DNA from: Lederbergia sp. NSJ-179
GTDB lineage: Bacteria > Bacillota > Bacilli > Bacillales > Bacillaceae_C
Length of the DNA: 64,000 bases
NCBI RefSeq assembly: GCF_022867885.1
Contig: NZ_JALIFP010000005.1
Location: 62,001-126,000 of the forward strand
Direction: 5' to 3'
Part shown: in pieces, positions 44,096 through 54,424 of the stretch
Numbering within the stretch: position 1 is the first letter of the stretch
Layout: the number at the start of each line of letters is the position of its first letter
Notes under the pieces: generated by a model
Seen by the model: the letters and a program-made list of their open reading frames with translations, nothing else
What the model was told of the DNA's origin: nothing
Database searches by the model: none
Translations under genes and position numbers: made by a program

Positions 44096-46180
44096 TTGAA
44101 ATCACTTGTCTTGGCAGAGAAACCTAGTGTTGCACGAGATCTTGCTCGTGTGTTAGGTTGTACGCAAAAACATAAAACGTATATGGAAGGCCCCAAATAT
44201 ATTGTCACATGGGCACTAGGCCATTTAATTGAATTAAAAATGCCGGAGGATTATGATCAAAAATATAAAACTTGGAAAATGGAGGATTTACCGATTATTC
44301 CAGACAAAATGGGGTTAAAAATCATTCGACAAACCGCCCCCCAATTTAAAGGAATCCAACAGCTTGTGAAGCGAAAAGATCTAGGGGAACTTATTATTGC
44401 AACAGATGCCGGACGCGAAGGCGAGCTTGTAGCAAGATGGATTATCGAAAAAATTCATTGGAAAAAGCCGATTAAACGACTATGGATTTCTTCACAAACA
44501 GATCGAGCCATCAAAGAAGGGTTTAAACAACTAAAACCAGCTGAACAATATGATTCCCTATATGAATCTGCCGTTTGCCGTTCAGAAGCCGATTGGTTGA
44601 TTGGATTGAATGTGACTCGTGCTCTTACGACAAAATATGATGATCCCCTTTCAGCCGGAAGGGTACAAACACCGACATTATCGATGATTTTAGATCGGGA
44701 AAAACAAATTCAAGCTTTTGTCCCGAAGGAATATTGGACCATTCAAGCTAAAATTGGCCTTTTAAATGCGACTTGGCACCAAAAGGGAGAACGGAGAATT
44801 TTTAATGAAGCAAGAGCGAATGAGATCATCGATAAAATTGAAAATCAACAAGCCGAGGTCGCTTTCGTTCAGCGGAAAGAGAAAAGCGAACAACAGCCGC
44901 TACCGTATGATTTAACCGAATTACAACGTGATGCCAATCGCCGGTTTGGATTTTCGGCTAAAAAAACACTGAATGTCCTGCAAAATTTATATGAACAACA
45001 TAAACTAGTCACATACCCTAGGACAGATTCACGCTATTTAACAACTGATTTGGAAAATACGATGTCAGATCGCTTACAAGCCCTGCTTTCTTCCTTTAAA
45101 GATATCGTCCAACCCGTGATAAAAGGGAAAGTGTTAGCGAAAAGAGTCTTTAATAATGAAAAAGTGACGGATCACCATGCGTTGATCCCAACAGATGAAC
45201 GGCCAAAATTAGGGTCACTTTCCACTGATGAAAGAAAATTATATGAACTGATTGTCCAACGATTTTTAGCTCTTTTTTATCCAAAATATCGCTATGAGAC
45301 GATTCAAGTGGAGTTCCAGGTTGCCGGTCACACTTTATCCGCTCATGAGTCCATTGTACGTGATTCCGGCTTTAAAATCGTGACAGGAAAAGAAGATGAG
45401 AATGCAAGAGAAGGACAAATGGGGAATTTGAAAAAAGGGATGACCTTTTCTGTCTCTAATACGAAATTGGAGAAAAAACTAACCGAACCACCCGCACGAT
45501 TTACAGAAGCAGATTTGCTCGCAAAAATGGAGGAGTACGGATTAGGTACACCTGCCACACGAGCTGATATTATCGAAAAATTGCTCGGTTCTGGATCGAT
45601 CGATCGTCAAAATAATCATCTTCATCCAACGCCAAAAGGAAAACAATTGATTGACTTGGTGAATGATGAATTGAAATCGCCAAAGCTGACAGCCAAATGG
45701 GAAGCTGAATTAGAAGCCATTGCACGTGGCAAAGGAAAGGCAGATCAATTCTTACAAAAAATCCGTCAACAAACGAAACAGCTTGTTGCTGAAGTAAAAA
45801 CAAGTGAGAAAAAATATAAGGCACATAATTTAACGGGAACAAAATGCCCTGAATGTGGTTCCTTCATGAAAGAGGTAAAAGGTCGTGACGGGAGGATGCT
45901 CGTCTGTTCCAACAGGGAATGCCAATTTCGCAAACGAAAGGATCCGAAGCTGTCCAATCGCCGCTGCCCACAATGTCATAAAAAAATGGAAATCCATAAT
46001 GGGAAAGCCGGTACCTATTTTCAGTGTAGAAACTGCAATCTTGTAGAAAAAGCGAATAAGCAGAAAAAGGCTGTTACAAAGAGGGAAGAAAAACAATTAC
46101 TAAAAAAATACACAAAGGATGAAGGCTTTGGAAACAGCATGGCGGATGCATTGAAAGCAGCGCTAAAGGATGAAAAATAG
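44096..46180 (+). CDS. topB: DNA topoisomerase III
   Basis: 694 residues from a TTG at 44096 with AAAGGAG upstream. The TOPRIM domain opens with LAEKPSVARDLA and has DAGREGE; the catalytic Tyr lies in VTYPRTDSRYL near residue 305. Two C-terminal zinc ribbons (CPEC...CSNREC and CPQC...CRNC) follow. A type IA enzyme that decatenates single-stranded regions in replication and recombination. Confidence 0.95.
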   Translation: MKSLVLAEKPSVARDLARVLGCTQKHKTYMEGPKYIVTWALGHLIELKMPEDYDQKYKTWKMEDLPIIPDKMGLKIIRQTAPQFKGIQQLVKRKDLGELIIATDAGREGELVARWIIEKIHWKKPIKRLWISSQTDRAIKEGFKQLKPAEQYDSLYESAVCRSEADWLIGLNVTRALTTKYDDPLSAGRVQTPTLSMILDREKQIQAFVPKEYWTIQAKIGLLNATWHQKGERRIFNEARANEIIDKIENQQAEVAFVQRKEKSEQQPLPYDLTELQRDANRRFGFSAKKTLNVLQNLYEQHKLVTYPRTDSRYLTTDLENTMSDRLQALLSSFKDIVQPVIKGKVLAKRVFNNEKVTDHHALIPTDERPKLGSLSTDERKLYELIVQRFLALFYPKYRYETIQVEFQVAGHTLSAHESIVRDSGFKIVTGKEDENAREGQMGNLKKGMTFSVSNTKLEKKLTEPPARFTEADLLAKMEEYGLGTPATRADIIEKLLGSGSIDRQNNHLHPTPKGKQLIDLVNDELKSPKLTAKWEAELEAIARGKGKADQFLQKIRQQTKQLVAEVKTSEKKYKAHNLTGTKCPECGSFMKEVKGRDGRMLVCSNRECQFRKRKDPKLSNRRCPQCHKKMEIHNGKAGTYFQCRNCNLVEKANKQKKAVTKREEKQLLKKYTKDEGFGNSMADALKAALKDEK

Positions 46181-46196
46181 AAATTGTTATGTGCAG

Positions 46197-46228
46197 ATAG
46201 AAGCAGCAACCGGCGTTGCTGCTTCTAT
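46197..46228. terminator. Terminator between topB and the dipeptidase gene
   Basis: AGAAGCAGCAAC and GTTGCTGCTTCT form a 12-bp stem around CGGC, followed by ATTATTTC. Confidence 0.82.
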
Positions 46229-46248
46229 TATTTCAAGATTCGGTTCGT

Positions 46249-47175
46249 TCATACCGGAAGATGTTCAAGAAAATTACGGCCCGCAAATCCTTTCACGTCT
46301 TCCTCTGAATAATATTTCAAAAGTTCATTGATTAAATCTTGATGTTTAGAGGCGTTTTCTAATCCAATAATATATTCATCAATCCCGTCAAAATCAGAAC
46401 CCAAACCAATTTGCTTGACACCGCCAAGAGAACAAAAATGATCAATATGCCGAAGTAAATCCGCGATCGTTGCGGTGTTTTTACTCGATGTAAACGCTGG
46501 ATGGTAGACCACATGAATGATTCCGTTTTTTTGGAATAAAGCAAGTGCTTGCTGGTCAGTTAAATTTCTCCGATGCGGGCAAATCGATTTTGAATTAGAG
46601 TGACTAGCAATCGGGTAGTCAGCTAGTTCCATAACCTCCCAGAACCCCTTCTCCGCTAAATGAGAAACATCTGTCAATACGTGGTATGTATTATTCAGTG
46701 CGACGATTTCTTTACCAAATGACGTCAGTCCAGCACCTCTTGGCTCTCCCACCCCATCTGCCGCTAAATTGGCAAAATTCCACGTTAAACCAACCGAACG
46801 TACACCTAAATGATATAAAATTCTCAGTTTATGCAAATCATTCCCGATACAGTCTACTCCTTCCAATGTTAGGATTGCTCCAATTTCATGGGCTTGAAGC
46901 GAGTAAATCGATTCCCAATCTTTTATATGTTTCATTTCTTCGTTTCTGCCTATCACTTCTGTGTAAAAATAATCAACTTGATCCAAAGCCACTTGAAACT
47001 GTTCTTCCGCCTTCAACTCTGGAGGAATAAAAATAGCGAAACATTGAATTTTTACCTTCCCTTTTTTCAATCGTTCTAGGTTTGTATCTAACTTCTCCTC
47101 ATCTCGAAAAGAAAGGTCCCCCTTCCCTTCCCATAATTTTAACAAGGCATCACAATGTAAATCGATAATGTTCAT
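46249..47175 (-). CDS. M19-family membrane-type dipeptidase
   Basis: 308 residues. Zinc ligands are visible in DLHCDALLKLWEG (His-x-Asp), the bridging Glu in LTLEGVDCIG, and His in SHSNSKSICPHRRN; GLGSDFDGID supplies the late Asp. It belongs to renal dipeptidase-like enzymes, which cleave dipeptides; no signal peptide is present here, so it is cytoplasmic. GAGGAG precedes the ATG. Confidence 0.92.
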   Translation of the reverse strand: MNIIDLHCDALLKLWEGKGDLSFRDEEKLDTNLERLKKGKVKIQCFAIFIPPELKAEEQFQVALDQVDYFYTEVIGRNEEMKHIKDWESIYSLQAHEIGAILTLEGVDCIGNDLHKLRILYHLGVRSVGLTWNFANLAADGVGEPRGAGLTSFGKEIVALNNTYHVLTDVSHLAEKGFWEVMELADYPIASHSNSKSICPHRRNLTDQQALALFQKNGIIHVVYHPAFTSSKNTATIADLLRHIDHFCSLGGVKQIGLGSDFDGIDEYIIGLENASKHQDLINELLKYYSEEDVKGFAGRNFLEHLPV

Positions 47176-47236
47176 CTGAATTCTCCTCTCTGTTTATGAA
47201 ATAAACACACCTGTCAAGGTGTGCCTTGTTAGTAAA

Positions 47237-47449
47237 GTGCGTGTTCAAAAAGGAGGATAAAAAGGACCCGTCGGCTTAGGGCGCTGACGTCCTGTCAGCA
47301 ACGCCGACACTAGCACGTCCTGTGCGTCGAAAGTTCGAGGCGGCGTAGTTTCGAGCAACGGAATGTATGCTTTTAAATACATGAGTAGCATAGAAACAAG
47401 CCAACGAAGAAATTCGCTTATGTCTTTTTACCGGACTTTTTGAACATCC
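47237..47449 (-). repeat. Family A element flush with the spoVR stop codon
   Basis: Inverted copy with both termini (GTGCGTGTTCAAAAAGGAGG and CTTTTTGAACATCC). Hairpins GCTGAC-GTCCT-GTCAGC (47283-47299) and GCAC-GTCCT-GTGC (47313-47325) have loops that are the complement of AGGAC. Flanks TAGTAAAG and TATTAAAG differ at one of eight bases. The terminus lies 2 bp from the spoVR stop. Confidence 0.9.
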
Positions 47450-47451
47450 TA

Positions 47452-48861
47452 TTAAAGGAATTTCCTTTGGATATTTCTTCCGTTATAACTAAATAATACC
47501 GGTCTTTCTTCCACTGCAGTCTCCATATGAACCGGTCTCCCCCAGAGTTGATATATATAGGGTAACACCTTTTCCAAATAATTTAAATCTAATTCCACAT
47601 CTTCGTACCAATGTTTTAAATATAATTCCCCACTTTTTAAATAATCACCATCATTCACAGTAATATAGGGGAAACCGCCATTCACTCTCATATTGACAAG
47701 TTGGTCGCGAACCTCCGTCCATTCTTTATCGACAACTTTATAATCCCTACCACGCTTTTGAAATAAATACATATCCTCACGATAAACTAATTCCTTCGTT
47801 AAATAATTCCGGATAAAAGAAATATCTGACTCAATCTGACGGACTTCAAAAATTTTCTCTCGCCCGGAATTTTCTTTGATCCCTTGTTCTTTCATTTCCT
47901 CGTCTGGATGATTATAACGTTCTTCAATATCTTCAAAAATTTTTAAACCCAGATAATACGGATTAATATTTGTTTTAGATGGCTGAATCACACTTGCATT
48001 TAATTTCGCAAATTCGATCGCTTCTTCACTTGTTAAATCCAATTCTCTCAAAATCCGCTGATGCCAATAAGAAGCCCATCCTTCATTCATGATTTTTGTT
48101 TCTAATTGCGGCCAGAAATAAAGCATTTCTTCCCGAACCATCGTCATAATATCCCGTTGCCAGTCTTCCAATTCTCTACTATATTGTTCGATAAAAAGCA
48201 TTATATCCTTCTCAGGCTGTGGTGGAAACGACTTCTTCACCTTTTTTCTTCTTGGTTTATCTTGATCCCCTTCATCTAATGACCAAAGATCATCATACTC
48301 TGTTCTTTGAGCGGAAATTTCCTCCCACTCCGTATCCTCATTTTGCCCATTTAATTTTGGCCGCAGAAGCGAAGGGTCGATATGTTCTTCAATGGACAGT
48401 ACAGCATCCAGAAATTCCTCCACTTCTTTCTTTCCATATTCAATTTCATATTGTCGGACACGTTCCGCTGTTGCAGCCATACTCTCCACCATATCACGTT
48501 TTGTATTCTGAAATCGCGCATTATTTTTAAAAAAGTCACAATGGGCTAATACATGCGCAACAATCAATTTATTCTGGATAAGTGAATTAGTATCAAGCAA
48601 AAATGCGTAACAAGGGTTGGAATTAATCACGAGCTCATAAATTTTACTTAATCCAAGGTCATATTGTAGTTTCATCTTAAAAAATTGTTTTCCAAAGCTC
48701 CAATGAGAAAACCTTGTTGGCATTCCGTATGCACCAAATGTATAAATAATTTCGGCTGGGCAAATTTCATAGCGCATCGGATAAAAATCAAGACCAAATC
48801 CCTTCGCAATCTCCGTAATTTCACTAATCGCATATTCTAATGCTTTGGCTTCTGATTTCAT
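47452..48861 (-). CDS. spoVR: SpoVR-family sporulation protein
   Basis: 469 residues from the ATG at 48861 (GGGAGGGAG upstream); the longer frame is unsupported. [17 protein letters not shown] near the N-terminus and [12 protein letters not shown] in the middle are typical SpoVR segments. B. subtilis SpoVR is needed for spore cortex formation. It is the homolog of E. coli YcgB, which acts with YeaG (PrkA) and YeaH (YhbH); both partners are encoded at 58.2-61.6 kb. Confidence 0.94.
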   Translation of the reverse strand: MKSEAKALEYAISEITEIAKGFGLDFYPMRYEICPAEIIYTFGAYGMPTRFSHWSFGKQFFKMKLQYDLGLSKIYELVINSNPCYAFLLDTNSLIQNKLIVAHVLAHCDFFKNNARFQNTKRDMVESMAATAERVRQYEIEYGKKEVEEFLDAVLSIEEHIDPSLLRPKLNGQNEDTEWEEISAQRTEYDDLWSLDEGDQDKPRRKKVKKSFPPQPEKDIMLFIEQYSRELEDWQRDIMTMVREEMLYFWPQLETKIMNEGWASYWHQRILRELDLTSEEAIEFAKLNASVIQPSKTNINPYYLGLKIFEDIEERYNHPDEEMKEQGIKENSGREKIFEVRQIESDISFIRNYLTKELVYREDMYLFQKRGRDYKVVDKEWTEVRDQLVNMRVNGGFPYITVNDGDYLKSGELYLKHWYEDVELDLNYLEKVLPYIYQLWGRPVHMETAVEERPVLFSYNGRNIQRKFL

Positions 48862-48914
48862 CACGGCTCCCTCCCTTACACAATTGTATGAAAAAAAAGG
48901 GAGTTTCATGAAAA

Positions 48915-49060
48915 GGAAGTTCGAAAAGTAAGGATCATGGAAGAATAGAGGATAAACGGCTAAAGACGCCTTCGCCGTTCTGCCCAACATCCTGTTGGCC
49001 TAAGTTCGCGACAACAATCGCCACGCCTTTGTGACCTGCGTCCTGCAGATCTATCATTAC
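48915..49060 (+). repeat. Family A remnant upstream of spoVR
   Basis: GGAAGTTCGAAAAGTAAGGA resembles the family A left terminus. The core has CGCCACGCCTTTGTGACCTG and hairpins CCAAC-ATCCT-GTTGG (48984-48998) and CTGC-GTCCT-GCAG (49036-49048). The right terminus is missing. It occupies much of the spoVR-yhdB gap. Confidence 0.75.
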
Positions 49061-49188
49061 TTTTCCCCAAACAAATTTTACCAATATAACGGATTCCCTT
49101 TCACCAACTAAATTGTCAACTTTTACAAAGGAATGCTCTAGAGGTCATTGCAAATAATAGGAGTAACTCCAAAAGGAGGGTTTAACTT

Positions 49189-49446
49189 ATGGACATATTG
49201 GATTACGATCGAGCATTGTATTACACCAATCGTTCTGAATGGGACAATTTGCTGATACTGATGGTTCGAACGAAAGATCAGATATTGTCCAAAAAAATTG
49301 AGTACTTTTTGCATGCGTATCAATATTCAAAGGACTATACAGTCATTGAGCGAAAATTATACGCATTGCTCCGCTATATCGATCATGCCAATGGAGTTAT
49401 GGGTTATATACCCCAGCAGGAAAGTGAGCCTGTTCTCCTCGTATAA
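49189..49446 (+). CDS. yhdB: YhdB-like small protein
   Basis: 85 residues, no membrane segment, start MDILDYDRALYYTNRSEWD after AAAGGAGGG. Size and place beside spoVR match yhdB of B. subtilis. Function unknown. A hairpin (AGCTGTTCGG..., 49453-49480) follows and probably terminates both this gene and the converging azr. Confidence 0.75.
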   Translation: MDILDYDRALYYTNRSEWDNLLILMVRTKDQILSKKIEYFLHAYQYSKDYTVIERKLYALLRYIDHANGVMGYIPQQESEPVLLV

Positions 49447-49478
49447 AGTAAATAGCTGTTCGGCAATATGTCGGACAG

Positions 49479-50015
49479 CTATTTTCCAGGTAGCATAAGG
49501 TTCGTACTGATTTTCACATACATTTCAAGCTCTTTCACCATTTCCTCCACTAATTTCCGAGGTTCTTCCCATAATTTATTTCCATCATAATCAAAACAAT
49601 CGGGATCGAGAATAATCTGTTTTGGGATGACATTCGCATAGAAGCCACGCATGACGATTCTCATATTATTTAAACAATTCATCCCACCTTTTCCTCCACC
49701 TGCTGTTGCTATTAAGGCTACCGGTTTATGAGCTAATTCTTCCCTTGATAAATAATCAAGTGTATTTTTCAATGCTCCACTCATTCCGCCATGATATTCA
49801 GGGGAAATGAGAATGATACCATCAGCCATTTTCATTTTTTCTTTAAAAGAAACCACCTCAGGCAATTGCCACTGCTCTTGTTCGCCTGTTAATAAAGGCA
49901 GTTTTATCTCACCAATATCTATATAGTGGAATTGATATTCTTTGGCAATAAAACGAGTGATAAATTCTGTCCTTCCACCTCTTGGCATACCTCCATTAAT
50001 GATAAGTATATCCAT
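49479..50015 (-). CDS. azr: NADPH-dependent FMN reductase / azoreductase (Azr, YhdA)
   Basis: 178 residues of the flavodoxin-like NADPH:FMN reductase family. The flavin segments SPEYHGGMSGALKNTLDYLS (near 75-95) and ATAGGGKGG (near 108) are present. It reduces FMN, azo dyes and quinones in the cytoplasm. In B. subtilis it lies in the yhcY-yhcZ-yhdA operon, the same order as here, 38 bp after the response regulator. Confidence 0.88.
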   Translation of the reverse strand: MDILIINGGMPRGGRTEFITRFIAKEYQFHYIDIGEIKLPLLTGEQEQWQLPEVVSFKEKMKMADGIILISPEYHGGMSGALKNTLDYLSREELAHKPVALIATAGGGKGGMNCLNNMRIVMRGFYANVIPKQIILDPDCFDYDGNKLWEEPRKLVEEMVKELEMYVKISTNLMLPGK

Positions 50016-50052
50016 TTGATTCTCTCCTTAAATTCTCAGATGCCAATAATTA

Positions 50053-50694
50053 TCAAGGTTTAGCAAAGCCATATTTGACTGCGTATAAGGCAGCTTGAGT
50101 TCGGTCTGCTACATTGAGCTTGATAAAAATATTTGATACATGGGTTTTTACTGTTTTTTCCGTAATATTTAAATAAGCCCCAATTTCTTTGTTGCTTTTT
50201 CCTTTCGCTATTTCCTTTAATACTTGCTTTTCTCTAATCGTTAATCCTGAGATCAGATTATTCACATGATTGGCTTGGTTCATCTGATTCATCAGTAAAT
50301 TGGTTGCTTTTGGATGAAGGGTATTCTCTCCATCCATTAATTTTCGAATCGAGTGAACCAAAGCATCTGGTTCAATGTCCTTCAATTGATATCCCGAAGC
50401 TCCTGCTTCAATAGCGGGAATGACATGGTCCTGATCCGCAAAACTTGTAAGGATTAAAATCTCTGTTTCCGGCCTGATTCTTTTAATTTGAATGGTTGCA
50501 TCAATACCGTCCATCACAGGCATGACAAGATCCATTAAAACGACATCGGGTTTAAGTTCAACGGTAAGCGCAACGGCTTCTTTCCCATTTTTCGCTTCTC
50601 CAACGATTTGAATATCTTTTTGTGTTTGTAGAAAAAAGACAAGTCCTCTTCTCACAACATGATGATCATCTGCAATCAAGACTTGAATGGTCAC
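50053..50694 (-). CDS. yhcZ: NarL/LuxR-type response regulator (YhcZ-like)
   Basis: 213 residues from a GTG at 50694, preceded by AGGGGGG at good spacing; the ATG at 50700 is too close to it. Receiver domain: DDHHVVRRG acidic pocket, Asp in VVLMDLVMP, Lys region near 105. The C-terminal LuxR helix-turn-helix reads LTIREKQVLKEIAKGKSNKE. Pairs with the kinase directly upstream and probably controls azr in the same operon. Confidence 0.88.
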   Translation of the reverse strand: MTIQVLIADDHHVVRRGLVFFLQTQKDIQIVGEAKNGKEAVALTVELKPDVVLMDLVMPVMDGIDATIQIKRIRPETEILILTSFADQDHVIPAIEAGASGYQLKDIEPDALVHSIRKLMDGENTLHPKATNLLMNQMNQANHVNNLISGLTIREKQVLKEIAKGKSNKEIGAYLNITEKTVKTHVSNIFIKLNVADRTQAALYAVKYGFAKP

Positions 50695-50705
50695 TTTCAT
50701 CCCCC

Positions 50706-51827
50706 CTAATAAGGCAGTTCTACGACAATGGATGTCCCTTGTGTTGGTGCGCTATTCAATGTAAAAAAGCCACCTAGTGACTCCACTCGCTCTTGCATAC
50801 CCTCAATTCCTAATGATGGGAGTGTTTGCTCTTTTTCATATTTAAAGCCACATCCGTTGTCAGAAATAGTCAAACAAACAAGACCACGTTTTACAAGAAT
50901 CGAAACCGATACATCTTTCTGTCCTGAATGACGTTTACAGTTATTAAGGGCTTCCTGACTAACCCGCCATAAGGTCTCCTCCACTTGTGATGGCAAGGAT
51001 AATACGCCTGCCAGCCTTGTATCCACCTTTAAGCCTAACATCTCCCCATAACCTTTAATCGCCTGCACAAGTCCCTTTTCGAGTCCACTCGGTTTTAGTT
51101 GCCAGATAAGAGCGCGCATTTCTGTTTGGGCCTCTTGTGAGAGGTTTTGAATATGTTGAAAGGTGTTTTTCGTATCGGTATCTGTTGTCATCTCTACGCC
51201 ACCTCTTGCCGTAAGAGAAAGAGAAAATAATAATTGATTCACCGAATCATGCAAATCGCGAGCAAGTCGATTTCTCTCTTCAATAAGAGCGATTTCCTGT
51301 TCCTTCTTTGTCAGTCGAATCCGTTTGATCGCTGAACCAATTTGAAGGGCGACAGATTCTAATAAAGCCAGTTCATCACGGCTAAATTCTCTCTTTCCTG
51401 GTGCAGCAACATTTAATAACCCAAACATTTCATCTCCCAATTGAAGAGGAATGGTGGCATGAAAGGCAATATTATTGGTTTCGCCTTGCTTATGTTTTAT
51501 CGCTGTTTCAATTCTCCGACATTCGATAATATTAGAAGCTTTTGTCAATGTTCCTTTTTTATATCCATCCATACACCAACAACTTCCTTTTTTCAATGGC
51601 TCACAATCGTTTTTTGAAAGGGCTGGAGGCAAATGCTCAGTCGCTTCCACTGTATGCCGTCCATCCTTATCTATTAAAAAAATCCACCCAGTGGTAACCC
51701 CTGTAACTTTCAAAAGCTTTTGCAATACTCCTGACAAAAGCGGAGAGATTTCCGTCCCTTCATTTAACAATTCGGCAATTTCTTTTAAAATGCGTAAATT
51801 GGAGTGAGTATCAAGTTGCTTTGACAC
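50706..51827 (-). CDS. yhcY: GAF-domain sensor histidine kinase (YhcY-like)
   Basis: About 373 residues from a GTG at 51827 with TAGGGTGA upstream. An N-terminal GAF domain (about 15-165) contains a Cys cluster (NDCEPLKKGSCWCMDG) that could bind a cofactor or sense redox. HisKA_3 H-box LARDLHDSVNQLLFSLSL and the HATPase domain (ISDNGCGFKYE) follow. Cytoplasmic. Partner of the regulator 11 bp downstream. Confidence 0.88.
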   Translation of the reverse strand: MSKQLDTHSNLRILKEIAELLNEGTEISPLLSGVLQKLLKVTGVTTGWIFLIDKDGRHTVEATEHLPPALSKNDCEPLKKGSCWCMDGYKKGTLTKASNIIECRRIETAIKHKQGETNNIAFHATIPLQLGDEMFGLLNVAAPGKREFSRDELALLESVALQIGSAIKRIRLTKKEQEIALIEERNRLARDLHDSVNQLLFSLSLTARGGVEMTTDTDTKNTFQHIQNLSQEAQTEMRALIWQLKPSGLEKGLVQAIKGYGEMLGLKVDTRLAGVLSLPSQVEETLWRVSQEALNNCKRHSGQKDVSVSILVKRGLVCLTISDNGCGFKYEKEQTLPSLGIEGMQERVESLGGFFTLNSAPTQGTSIVVELPY

Positions 51828-51946
51828 AAAAATCACCCTATCTTTTTCACTCTATTATATTATATAAGTACGTCTTATCAACATTCATTCACTATTCGTA
51901 TGAATCTCCACTACAACTTTAGTATGAAAAGGGAAGTTCCAGAGAC

Positions 51947-52003
51947 AAAAAAAGGCTGTTTCCAATACGAATTGATCGTCCTTCTGGAAAACAACCTTTT
52001 TTA
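51947..52003 (-). terminator. Terminator of the YhcU-like gene
   Basis: AAAAAAAGGCTGTTTCCA pairs imperfectly with the downstream TGGAAAACAACCTTTTTT, giving a long stem with a U-run on the reverse strand. Confidence 0.7.
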
Positions 52004-52005
52004 AA

Positions 52006-52416
52006 TTAAATGATATATAGATTTGTTGGTTTTGCATAGATACTACAAGCATCGCTATGCTTTGTACTATTCTTCTCCAGAAAATTTTGATAAGAAAAAG
52101 GGAAAAACAAACCGGATTGCGTAAGAATATCCACATTTTTATTAAATAAATTCTGATGTTTCAATAAATCATGGTTTTGGGGGGATAGATCTAATATCGA
52201 AATAATCACTTCCAAGCTTGTAATCGCTCGGAAAGCAACATCCAATGTATAAAGAGGATGTTCCTTTTCCTCTGGAAAATGTAAGACCTTCCATTCCATG
52301 TATTGAGCGATTTCATAATCCGTAAAATAACGTGGAAATGCGGATTGATAAATATAACGGATCAACTCATCCAATTTATTGACTTGTTCTTCGGTCGAAG
52401 CCACGATTACTTTCAT
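52006..52416 (-). CDS. yhcU: DUF5365 / YhcU-like protein
   Basis: 136 residues from the ATG at 52416 after AAAAGGCGGGG. Starts MKVIVASTEEQVNKLDELI. Charged, no membrane segment. The family is confined to Bacillaceae and lies near yhcYZ in B. subtilis. Function unknown. Confidence 0.65.
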   Translation of the reverse strand: MKVIVASTEEQVNKLDELIRYIYQSAFPRYFTDYEIAQYMEWKVLHFPEEKEHPLYTLDVAFRAITSLEVIISILDLSPQNHDLLKHQNLFNKNVDILTQSGLFFPFSYQNFLEKNSTKHSDACSIYAKPTNLYII

Positions 52417-52686
52417 TGTTTTTAAAACCCCGCCTTTTTTTGATCTTTTATATAGGATAACATACAAAGACCTCCTAATAACTTGGAAAAATCAAGTAAC
52501 CTAAAAGGAGAAACAGGTCACTACTGAAAAAATCATTTTTGGAAATATCATCATCTCCACCCGCTCATTTAAAAATTGTAAGGCGTTTCAAAAATAAGAT
52601 CATTGCAAATTACGACAAAATCTTTTATCTTTTCCGGCTTTTGCGGTAAAATAATAACGTTTGATCATGATTATGGAGGAGACAAA

Positions 52687-53307
52687 ATGGCTTTTAAAAA
52701 TAAAAAGGATAAATTTGCAGCTTTACTTGAACAGATCGCAGCGAATTTGAAGGAAAGCTCGAATTATTTTGCCGAATACAAATTAAATACGATCGAGGAT
52801 ACGGAAATTTTTTCTGCCAAAATGAAGGAATACGAATCAATCGGGGATGACTATGTGCACAAAATCATTACAGAATTAAATAATTCCTTTATCACCCCGA
52901 TCGAAAGGGAAGATATTCTCGCTTTATCGATGATCATGGACGATGTACTCGATGGGATGGAAAATACAGCGGCTCTCTTCCACATGTACAATATTATCCA
53001 AGCCGATGATTATATGTATCAATTTGTACAAGCCATCGGCAAATGTGTGAATGAAATCGAATTATGTATTGGTTTAGTCTTCAGTAAGAAATTACCAGAT
53101 GTACGTCCCCATGCCATCAAAATTAAAGAATACGAATCCCACTGCGATGATGTTTTAAGGGAGAGCATTAAGCATTTATTTACCGTTGAATCGGATCCTA
53201 TTCAATTAATTAAGATTAAGGAAATATATGAAAATTTGGAGCAAATTGCCGACAGTTGCCAAGGTGTGGCCAATACACTTGAAAGTATTGTCATGAAAAA
53301 TGCTTAA
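52687..53307 (+). CDS. DUF47 PhoU-like protein, partner of Pit
   Basis: 206 residues from the ATG at 52687 (GGAGGAG upstream). All-helical, with PhoU-like motifs EYESIGDDYVHKI and EYESHCDDVLRE, which supply acidic metal-binding clusters. The gene is 14 bp before pit, a widespread pairing; DUF47 proteins are thought to modulate the transporter. The 52417-52686 gap should hold the operon promoter. Confidence 0.88.
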   Translation: MAFKNKKDKFAALLEQIAANLKESSNYFAEYKLNTIEDTEIFSAKMKEYESIGDDYVHKIITELNNSFITPIEREDILALSMIMDDVLDGMENTAALFHMYNIIQADDYMYQFVQAIGKCVNEIELCIGLVFSKKLPDVRPHAIKIKEYESHCDDVLRESIKHLFTVESDPIQLIKIKEIYENLEQIADSCQGVANTLESIVMKNA

Positions 53308-53321
53308 GGGAGTTTACAACC

Positions 53322-54323
53322 ATGATTGATTCAGTCCTGCTTGTAACAATTTTTATTGTTATGCTCGCTTTAATCTTTGATTTTATAAACGGTTTTCATG
53401 ATACGGCAAATGCGATTGCTACATCTGTCTCTACTAAAGCTCTGCCACCACGCATAGCGATTGCAATGGCCGCTCTCATGAATTTCCTTGGAGCCTTAAC
53501 CTTTACAGGTGTGGCTCAAACGATAACGAAAGATATTGTCGATCCCTTCACATTGGATAATGGCTCTTTGGTGTTAATGGCTGCTTTACTTTCCTCCATT
53601 GTTTGGAATTTAATTACTTGGTATTTTGGCATACCAAGTAGTTCTTCTCATGCTCTTATTGGATCGATTGCAGGTGCAACGATCATTTCTGCTGGAATTC
53701 ACGCGATCAAATACGGAGGATTTATTAAAATTATCGAAGCATTAATCCTGTCTCCCATTATTGCATTTGTGATTGGCTATACCATATATTCGATTTTTAA
53801 AATTATCTTTAAGAATCTAAATTTACCAAAAACGAATAAACGATTCCGTTATTTTCAAATTTTTACGGCTGCCTTGCAATCTTACACACATGGAACGAAT
53901 GACGCTCAGAAATCGATGGGAATTATCACGATGGCCTTAATGGCGAATAATTTTCATACAACCGATAATATTCCTTTCTGGGTGCAATTATCCTGTGCTA
54001 CCGCAATGGCGTTAGGAACGTCGATTGGTGGCTGGAAAATTATTAAAACAGTTGGTGGGAAAATTATGAAAATTCGTCCTGTCAATGGGGTTGCTGCTGA
54101 CTTAAGCTCAGCTCTTATTATTTTTGGTGCAACGTATATCCATTTGCCAGTTAGTACTACCCATGTTATATCTTCTTCGATTTTAGGCGTTGGAGCTTCC
54201 CATAGAGTAAAGGGAGTGAAATGGGATACAGCGAAACGAATGCTAATTACATGGGTCATTACCCTACCGATCAGCGCCCTTCTTGCTGCTTTTATTTATT
54301 TTATTTTAAATTTATTTGTTTAA
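53322..54323 (+). CDS. pit: PiT-family inorganic phosphate transporter
   Basis: 333 residues with about ten membrane helices. The two PiT signature repeats are present: IFDFINGFHDTANAIATSVS near the N-terminus and QSYTHGTNDAQKSMGIITM near residue 190. It takes up phosphate or metal-phosphate with protons or sodium. Second gene of the DUF47-pit operon. Confidence 0.94.
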   Translation: MIDSVLLVTIFIVMLALIFDFINGFHDTANAIATSVSTKALPPRIAIAMAALMNFLGALTFTGVAQTITKDIVDPFTLDNGSLVLMAALLSSIVWNLITWYFGIPSSSSHALIGSIAGATIISAGIHAIKYGGFIKIIEALILSPIIAFVIGYTIYSIFKIIFKNLNLPKTNKRFRYFQIFTAALQSYTHGTNDAQKSMGIITMALMANNFHTTDNIPFWVQLSCATAMALGTSIGGWKIIKTVGGKIMKIRPVNGVAADLSSALIIFGATYIHLPVSTTHVISSSILGVGASHRVKGVKWDTAKRMLITWVITLPISALLAAFIYFILNLFV

Positions 54324-54424
54324 GATTCTTATACATTATATAATAGAAGGAAATGTACAATCGCGGATTGAATTTATATTCTCAATGTAATTCTATGGTT
54401 TTAGCCTTAAACTGTTCTTTAATA

